Shown here: one piece after another, positions 57,215-64,000 of the stretch
Layout: each line of letters begins with the position of its first letter
Position numbering within the stretch: position 1 is the stretch's first letter
Source: Perilla frutescens
Taxonomy: Eukaryota > Streptophyta > Magnoliopsida > Lamiales > Lamiaceae
NCBI GenBank assembly: GCA_026008535.1
Contig: BRKX01000019.1
Location: 31,128,977 to 31,192,976 of the forward strand
Direction: 5' to 3'
DNA: 64,000 bases
Made by a program: the position numbers and the translations under genes
Notes under the pieces: model-generated
Database searches by the model: none
What the model was told of the DNA's origin: nothing
Seen by the model: only the letters and a program-made list of their open reading frames with translations

Positions 57215-58433
57215 TTAAGCTTCCATGGCTGAAATTCGCTGTTCTTGAATATCAAATCTTTGGTGTAATTCATCGAACCTGCGATTCACCTCTTGGCGAA
57301 ATTCCCCACTTGAAACGTCATTGTTATCAAAACGGGTAGTCAACTCTTGCCGGAATGAAAGCAAATCATCTCGAATCAACTGAAATCCATTGGTTGGAAA
57401 CACTGGTGATTCGGACTCTAAGGCATGAGAATCGTGCTCATCTATCTTCTCTACAGTTGGAGATATCTCTTGTGCGGTGGATGGTCCAACGCCCGTCTCT
57501 TTCTCCTTTGCTGCTCGAGCATTCAAGTAATCTCGCACACAATGACGCTGTTCATAAGGCACAAGTTGCTTATCAGCAAAAGTAAAAGGAACGCCTTTTA
57601 GTTCGGAGAGGTCAATCATGAGATGCTTCATTATTTTTTGTTCCTCGGGCAATTCTCCATTAGGGTCGATAAGCTTGAGATGAATGGTGATACCCGTAAC
57701 AATCTGGCACAAGGCAGGCTTAGACCCCTTTCTCTTTTGGATTGCCTCAAAATTACCCCAAATAAACTCAGCAAGGCGTATCTTTTCTTTATTCTTAGCA
57801 CACCACAACAAATAAACTTCAGTAGAGTTAACCTTATTGGCTTGTTCCTTTCCCGACACATTAAAAGCAATAAACTTATGCACCATTGCAAGAGCTGGAT
57901 CCTTTATAAAGCCACTAGGTATACGATCACAATCCTAATTATCAAATCCACTCAATTCCTTCCATCTAGCACCCGTATCAAAATTTCTTGGTTTGGAACC
58001 TTCCCCAGCAGTAAGAAAACCAAAAATCGACTTCATCTTGGCCAAGTTAATCTGATACTCAACACCCAACAGTCTAAATTTTATAGATTTCTTTCCATTC
58101 TCCAATTCAAATGTACATAAGAATTCAAGACTCAACGGAGTGTATGCATCCAAAGTCATCATGGCATATTTATCTAAACCCAAATTCTTCAAGTAGACCA
58201 TAATTCGATCATATAATCCCAAACTCTTCATCAAATCCCAATCAAATACAACGCGGTTTAGAGAATAAACGACCCTTAAATTTGTTAAACAACTCACCTT
58301 CATGGGGAAAGTAAATGGGAAATGGGGCTTGGTAGATACTAGACAAATCTTGGGCATCACCTTCATTGGAGAAACCAACCATCGTGATCGGACGATGATT
58401 TTTTAGAACAATGGTATTTGGATGACGCCCCAT
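57215..58433 (-). pseudogene. Athila env-like/ORF-1 protein
   Basis: The ORF downstream of pol in Athila elements; function in plants unproven. ATG at 58,433 starts MGRHPNTIVLKN, then IYQAPFPIYFPHEGEL. One base is gained or lost near 58,253, and the frame then reads VVFDWDLMKSLGLYDRIM, YTPLSLEFLCTFEL and IKFRLLGVEYQI. An in-frame TAG lies at about 57,935. After it come IAFNVSGKEQANKVNSTEVY, VTGITIHLKLIDPNGEL and a Glu/Arg/Gln-rich coiled-coil tail (RFDNND, RRFDELHQRFDIQEQRISAM). The tail repeats a 'RFDxxxxR(I/F)' rhythm. One frameshift and one stop only. Confidence 0.7.
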
Positions 58434-58908
58434 TGAATGAGAATGAACTGCTGCTGCGGCGCCTGCTAGAAACGGCGATGGTGGTGGTGCGGTGGTGAAG
58501 ATGGAGTGGAATGTGGGCAGTAGTGAAATCGATGAAGAACCCAACTTTTGAGAATAGCGGCGGTGAAATGGGAGGAGGAATTAGGGTAATCTCCAACTTT
58601 TAATGTCTGAATTTTCTCCTTTTTTTTTCATTTTTTTTAAATACAGAACCTGCTCTAGTAGGTGTACCGCTGAAGTGGGGTACAATGTTCTGCCAAAACT
58701 TTTTTATTTTTTTATCCACAACCCACTCCGGTGGGTTTACCGCTGAAGCGGGGTACAAGGTGCTGCCCAAATTTTGCTTATTTCACCCGCGCGCGCGGCA
58801 TGCCTGTCATGGCGGGACTTGATGCTCTGTTTTTTTTTTAAATGTACATCGTGGGTTGCCTCCCACGCAGCGCTCGGTTTTCTATCATGAGCTCGACAAC
58901 TTCTTCTC
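58434..58908 (-). other. Athila pol-env spacer
   Basis: Non-coding. Contains the recurring phrase ACCGCTGAAG(C/T)GGGGTACAA (58,667 and 58,740), also echoed in the LTR at about 55,788 ('ACCGCTTCGGCGG'). Confidence 0.55.
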
Positions 58909-61331
58909 TTACTTATAATGAACTTCATCGAGTAACATGGACTCGGAAACATTATCTTGCTCTTCTTCCTCAAAATAAGGCTTAACCCTTTCACCATTTA
59001 CTTGGAAATTTGCACCGGATGTTGGATTAAGTAAGCTCACCACTCCATATGGCTGTACTTCCGTGATTATAAATGGTCCACTCCAAAGAGACTTAAGCTT
59101 TCCTGGAAAAAGTCTCAACCGTGAATTAAAAAGCAAGACTTTCATTCCCACTTTTAATTCTTTGCTCCGGATCTTCCAATCATGAATTCTCTTGACTTTA
59201 TCTTTGTAGATCTTAGCATTATCGTATGCCTCATTCCTTATCTCATCAAGCTCAGAAAGTTGCAATGCTCGATCTCTTCCGGTAATGAGTAAATCATAAT
59301 TAGCCAATTTTATCACCCAATAAGCTCGGTACTCAACTTCAACCGGTAAATGACAAGCTTTGCCAAACACTAGTCGGTATGGGCTCATTCCCAACACTCC
59401 CTTATAAGCAGTCCGATATGCCCATAGAGCATCATTTAGCTTTTCCGCCCAATCCTTCCGAGAAGGTTTAACCGTTTTCTCCAAGATACTCTTTATCTGC
59501 TTATTACTTGTTTCAGCTTGGCCTGATGTTTGAGGATGGTACGGAGTGGCTACCTTGTGCGAGATACCATTCTTTAGCATCAACTTTTCGAACAGCTTGT
59601 TACAGAAGTGTTTCCCTCCATCACTAATGATAGCTCGGGGGAAACCAAACCTACATAAAATATTTTCCTGCACAAACTTGAGAACAACATGAGAATCACA
59701 TGTCCGAGTGGGAATGGCTTCCACCCACTTAGACACGTAATCAACGGCAAGAAGTATATACTCAAAACCTCCAGATTTAGGAAATGGCCCCACAAAATCA
59801 ATGCCCCATACGTCAAAAATTTCAACCACTAGAAAAATATTTAGAGGCATTTCATTTTTTCGACTCAAATTCCCCACTCATTGACACCTATCACAAGAAA
59901 GAAAATAAGAATGTGCATCTTTAAAAAGGGTGGGCCAGTACAAACCACATTGGAGAACTTTGAAAGCCGTTTTGCGACCACCAAAATGCCCTCCACAATG
60001 AGCTTGGTGACAGAGCTCGAGCACCTTTTTGTGTTCTTCATCTGGGACACATCGTTGAATCACTTCATCTTTATCCAGACGGAAAAGATAAGGGTTGTCC
60101 CAATAATAAAACCTGCACAAACTCTTAAATCTTTTTCTCTCTTGAGAAGAGAGGTTAGGACGAAGTTCACCACAAGCAAGATAATTGACAATGTCTGCAA
60201 ACCAAGGTGTGGAAGATATAGCAAGGAAATTCTCAAACGGAAAATCATCAGATATTGACTTCTTTTCATGCAATTCATCAGAATCAAGTAAAATAGGGAG
60301 ACGAGACAAATGATCAGCCACAACATTTTCACTCCCTTTCCTATCCTTAATTTCAATATCAAATTCTTGCATCAATAGTATCCACCTAATGAGCCTAGGT
60401 TTAGTTTGCGACTTAGCAAGCAAATGTCTAAGTGCTCCATGATCACTATGCACAATAATCTTAGATCCTACAATATAAGATCTAAATTTATCTAATGCAA
60501 ATACCACAACAAGTAACTTTTTTTCTGTGACAATGTAATTAACTTGAGCCGGATTCAGAGTTAAACTAGCATAGTAAATCCCTCGCAACATCTTATTCAC
60601 ACGCTGACCCAAAATAGCTCCAAGAGCACTATTAGACGCATCACACATAATTTCAAATGGCAAAGACCAATCAGGAGCTATAACAACATGAGCAGACACT
60701 AATTTTTCTTTCAATGAATTAAAAGCACTTAAAGATTTCTCATCAAAATCAAATGGCACATTCTGAGCAAGCAAATGACACAGAGGCTGACTGATCTTAG
60801 AGAAATCTTTAATAAATCGGCGATAAAAACCAGCATGCCCTAAAAAACTTCTAACTCCTTTCACATCAATTGGTGGAGGTAATCTTTCAATTACATCCAC
60901 CTTAGCTTTATCAACACTTATTCCATGTTTAGACACAACATGACCCAAAACAATTCCACTAGTCACCATAAAGTGGCTTTTCTCCCAACTCAGAGTAAGA
61001 CTACTCTCAATCCAACATTTTAACACACGATCAAGTTTATTGAGGCAATCATCAAATGAAGACCCAAAAACAGAAAAATCATCCATAAATACCTCAATAA
61101 AATCTCCAATCATCTCAGAAAAGATAGACATCATGCACCTTTGAAATGTCCCTGGTGCATTACAAAGCCCGAACGGCATCCTCCTGCAAGCATATGTCCC
61201 GAATGGGCATGTAAAAATAGTCTTTATTTGCTCCTCTCGAGCAATCGCCACCTGAAAATAACCAGAAAGACCATCCAAAAAACAATAGAAACTATGACCA
61301 GCTAACTTATCTAACATTTGGTTAATAAAAA
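58909..61331 (-). pseudogene. Athila pol: reverse transcriptase, RNase H, integrase
   Basis: Continues the gag-pol frame after a one-base slip in an A5/T5 run at 61,327-61,331. RT: INQMLDKLAGHSFYCFLDG, YACRRMPFGLCNAPGTFQRC and catalytic FMDDFSVFG (x-x-D-D). RNase H: PFEIMCDASNSALGAILG and IIVHSDHGALRHLL. Integrase: zinc finger CHQAHCGGHFGG...CDRCQ, then a TGA at 59,878, then WGIDFVGPFP (first Asp), AIISDGGKHFCNKLF (second Asp) and PQTSGQAETSNKQIKS (Glu). The C-terminal domain has KVLLFNSRLRLFPGKLKS and WSGPF; stop at 58,909. Catalytic residues are all present. Only one stop and one slip break the reading, so this is a young copy. Confidence 0.88.
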
Positions 61332-64000
61332 GGTAAGGGAAAATGATCTTTTCGGGTAGCTGCATTAAGTTTTCTAAAGTCAATACACATGCGCCACCCT
61401 GTGATAGTCCGTGTAGCAACTTGTTCCCCCTTATCATTTTCAACCACAGTAATACCTCCTTTCTTTGGAACCACATGCATGGGGCTAACCCATTCACTTT
61501 CAGCCACCGGATAAATTATTCCCTCAGTAAGAAGTTTGAGAATCTCCTTTTTCACCACTTCCATAAGGACGGGATTTAGCCTTCGTTGCCCATCTCGCAC
61601 CGGCTTGGCTCCTTCTTCAAGAACAATCCGGTGCATGCATATTAATGGACTGATTCCTTTAATATCAGATAAGCTCCAATCTATTGCTTTCTTATTCTTT
61701 TTAAGCACTGCTATCAATTTCTCTTCTTCACCTTTGGTAAGCTCAACATATATGATCACCGGCTTTTTCTCATCTTCTTCCAAGAAAACATATTTGAGAT
61801 GTTTGGGGAGTTGCTTAAGTTCAAGCTTGAGTGTAGTTTTCTCCCCCTCTTCCTCAGTTGCTATAATCTCCATCAAGCATACACTCTCTTCAATAAGGAG
61901 ATCCAGTTCTTCATTTTCCAACTCTTCGTAGTTGTTCTTCTTGCTACTTTCCTGCACAAAAACTTTCTCGGCCAAAGCATCAATAGTATCTATGAAAGAA
62001 CAATCTTCATACAAAAGAGAAACATGCATAACATTATTATCTCTAACGGAAATACACACGGTTTCCCCCAACACCGTCATTTTAAGAGTGCCATTTTTCA
62101 CATCAATTAAAGTGTTGGTTGTGGCCATGAAAGGTCTCCCTAGCAATATGGTATGTTCTTTCCCATTTTCTCTCACATCAGCTACATCTAACACAACAAA
62201 ATCAACTAAGATAATTAACCCGCCTACCTTAACCAAGATATCTTCAACAATCCCCTTAAGGTATCGAATTGACCTATCAGCTAACTGTAAACTCATACGG
62301 GTTGGTTTAAGTTCTCCCAATTCAAGTTGTTGAAAAATAGAATAAGGCATTAAATTAATTCCAGCCCCCAAATCAAGCATCCCTGATGCTTCTTTCCCAT
62401 TTCCCAAAGTAATTTTAACAACAAAAATACCTGGGTCTCGTTGCTTCGGTGGAAGTTGGTTCTGCAAGATAGCACTTGTGACTTCTGAAACAACTACCTG
62501 CTCATTATCCGCGAACCTTCTCTTTTTGGAAGATAATTCCTTGAAGAACTTCACGTATGCTGGTATGTTTCTGATCACATCAAGGAGGGGCAAGTTCACA
62601 TTCACTTTGGATAACAGTTTGTAGAATTCGTTAAACTGTGGATCCTGTTTCACATTCTTCAATCGGCTTGGGTAAGGAATAGGTGGTGTGTACGGATCTT
62701 TGGCCTTATGAAGCAAATGTTCATTCTTCCCTCCATCTTTCTTTTCTTCTACCCTCGGATTTTTGGGTAGTTCTTCATCAACATTTTTCTCTTCCACATT
62801 AGGCATTTCGACCTTGTTATCCACCACTTTACCGCTTCTGAGAATTGTGACGGCATTAGCTTGCTCTGATTGGCTAGGTAATTTACCACTTTTGCTCTCC
62901 TGCAACATCTCACCTATAGTTCCAACAAGTTGTCCCACCTGAGTTTCTACTCTCTTCACAGTTGACTCCACAGACTCAAATCTCTGATTACTCGACTGGA
63001 TAAAAGACTGAAGAGTGTCTTCCAAAGATGGCTTTCGAGGTGGAACCTGCTGATTGGGCAATTGCGATGGGCGAAACATGCCCGGCTGCTGCTGATAGTG
63101 TTGTGGTGGTCGGTACTGAGAATTCTGAGATTGGCCTGGGTTCTGATTTTGCCTCCAAGAAAAGTTAGGATGATCTCTCCAACCTGAATTAAAAGTTTGA
63201 GAGTATGGATCATATTTTTGCCTGGGTTGGTATCCTTGCAATGCATTCACTTGCATCTCCTCCTCATAGACCAACTCTCCTACCCTGGAGCACACATTAG
63301 CGCCATGCCCGTATTCTCCACATATTCCACAAGTTTCAGCTATAATTGGTTGGTGAGATGATCCTCCTGAGGTCCTCAAAAGCCCCACTTGCCTAGTCAA
63401 CTCGGCAAGTTACTTAGTCACATCATACCCCGGTGTGACCTCATTCACAGAACTTTTCTTCCCTCTTGCACTCTTCTGTTGAGAGTTTGAAGCCATGGTT
63501 TCAAATATAGTCTTAATATCCTTTGCAGTACGAACTCCGATATCTACTCCGGCTGCATTATCAACCATGTACTGAAAGTTTTGAGATAAACCATCATAGA
63601 AAATCTGATTCAAAAGCTCTGCAGGAAGGTGATGATGTGGACACTGCTGCTACAAATTGGTAAAACGGTCCCAAGCTTTATGGAATGGCTCCCCAGGAAC
63701 TTGAGAGAAAGTAACAATTTGTGTCCTCAACTCCTGAGTTTTCTGATGTGAGTAATATTTGGCCATGAATTTATCATACACAGCCTCCCAATTCTGTAGT
63801 GAATTTGCTGGCAACGACATAAACCATACCTTAGCTCGGTCCTTGAGAGTGTACGGAAAACATCTCATCTTGAGTTGATCCTCATTCAACCCCGATAAAG
63901 AAAATGTTTGAACCACTGAGTAGAATTCTCTGATAAAGTTCAAGGCATCTTCACTAGGCATTCCATAAAATGATAGTAGTTGATTATAATGAATGCTTTT
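61322..64000 (-). pseudogene. Athila gag-protease and RT start (5' end beyond window)
   Basis: One frame enters from the right edge. Gag: FREFY-type core with QLKMRCFPYTLKDRAKVWFM, QNWEAVYDKFMAKYY and LRTQIVTFSQVPGEPF. A TAG lies at about 63,650, then NQIFYDGLSQNFQYMVDNAA and a TAA at 63,410. Zinc knuckle CGICGEYGHGANVC follows, with a Gln/Pro-rich segment. The aspartic protease has GMLDLGAGINLMPYSIFQQL (the common Ser after DLGA is Gly) and HTILLGRPFMAT. RT start: GIIYPVAESEWVSPMHVVPK and MCIDFRKLNAATRKDHFPLP, up to the slip at about 61,330. The upstream frame is open to base 64,000. Confidence 0.85.

Overview
This is a 64 kb stretch of AT-rich nuclear DNA from a flowering plant, most likely a eudicot. 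The evidence is an intact seven-exon bHLH gene with GT-AG introns and a plant-only protein family, surrounded by plant transposon lineages: Athila and chromovirus Gypsy, Copia, MULE, hAT, CACTA, Helitron, SINE and MITEs. No tRNA, rRNA, organellar insert, operon or CRISPR array was seen. The species cannot be named from the sequence.

Layout. 1-8.2 kb is a graveyard of nested retroelements: a minus-strand LTR running off the left edge, a CACTA-like element beside it, a plus-strand Gypsy 3' remnant carrying a hAT-like insertion with an 8-bp target duplication, a Copia 5' LTR with PBS and gag stub, and a minus-strand chromovirus-like gag, PBS and LTR. 9,926-19,810 is one large Mutator-like element (MULE) with a 9-bp target-site duplication. 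It carries two convergent genes, a MURA transposase with PB1-like N-terminus (plus strand) and a DUF1985-Ulp1 (C48) protease gene (minus strand). Two inverted arrays of the 10-bp palindrome TAATCGATTA flank them. My exon modelling places both arrays inside the first introns of these genes. 20-26 kb holds a perfect solo LTR, a SINE, a Gypsy gag with tRNA-Asp-type PBS and LTR, and a Copia LTR. 26-34.5 kb is intergenic DNA full of hairpin MITEs.

34.8-40.4 kb holds the only clearly functional host gene, a bHLH110-like transcription factor of 419 residues. Downstream come a near-perfect hairpin (40.8-41.0 kb), an old LTR-like fragment, a long AT repeat, and a 5.9 kb inverted-repeat region containing a non-autonomous Helitron, itself carrying a MITE. 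48.8-53.4 kb is a decayed Copia element preceded by a 270-bp tandem duplication; it is cut off by the LTR of a chromovirus-like Gypsy remnant (53.4-54.9 kb). From 54.9 kb to the right edge lies a younger minus-strand Athila element: 3' LTR, polypurine tract, env-like ORF, then pol and gag running off the window, with only a few stops and frameshifts.

How the parts relate. The transposons are independent layers of insertion. The bHLH gene is the single host gene and MITEs sit close to it on both sides. The most unusual structure is the MULE, in which terminal palindrome arrays, a telomere-motif (telobox) cluster and gene first introns coincide.
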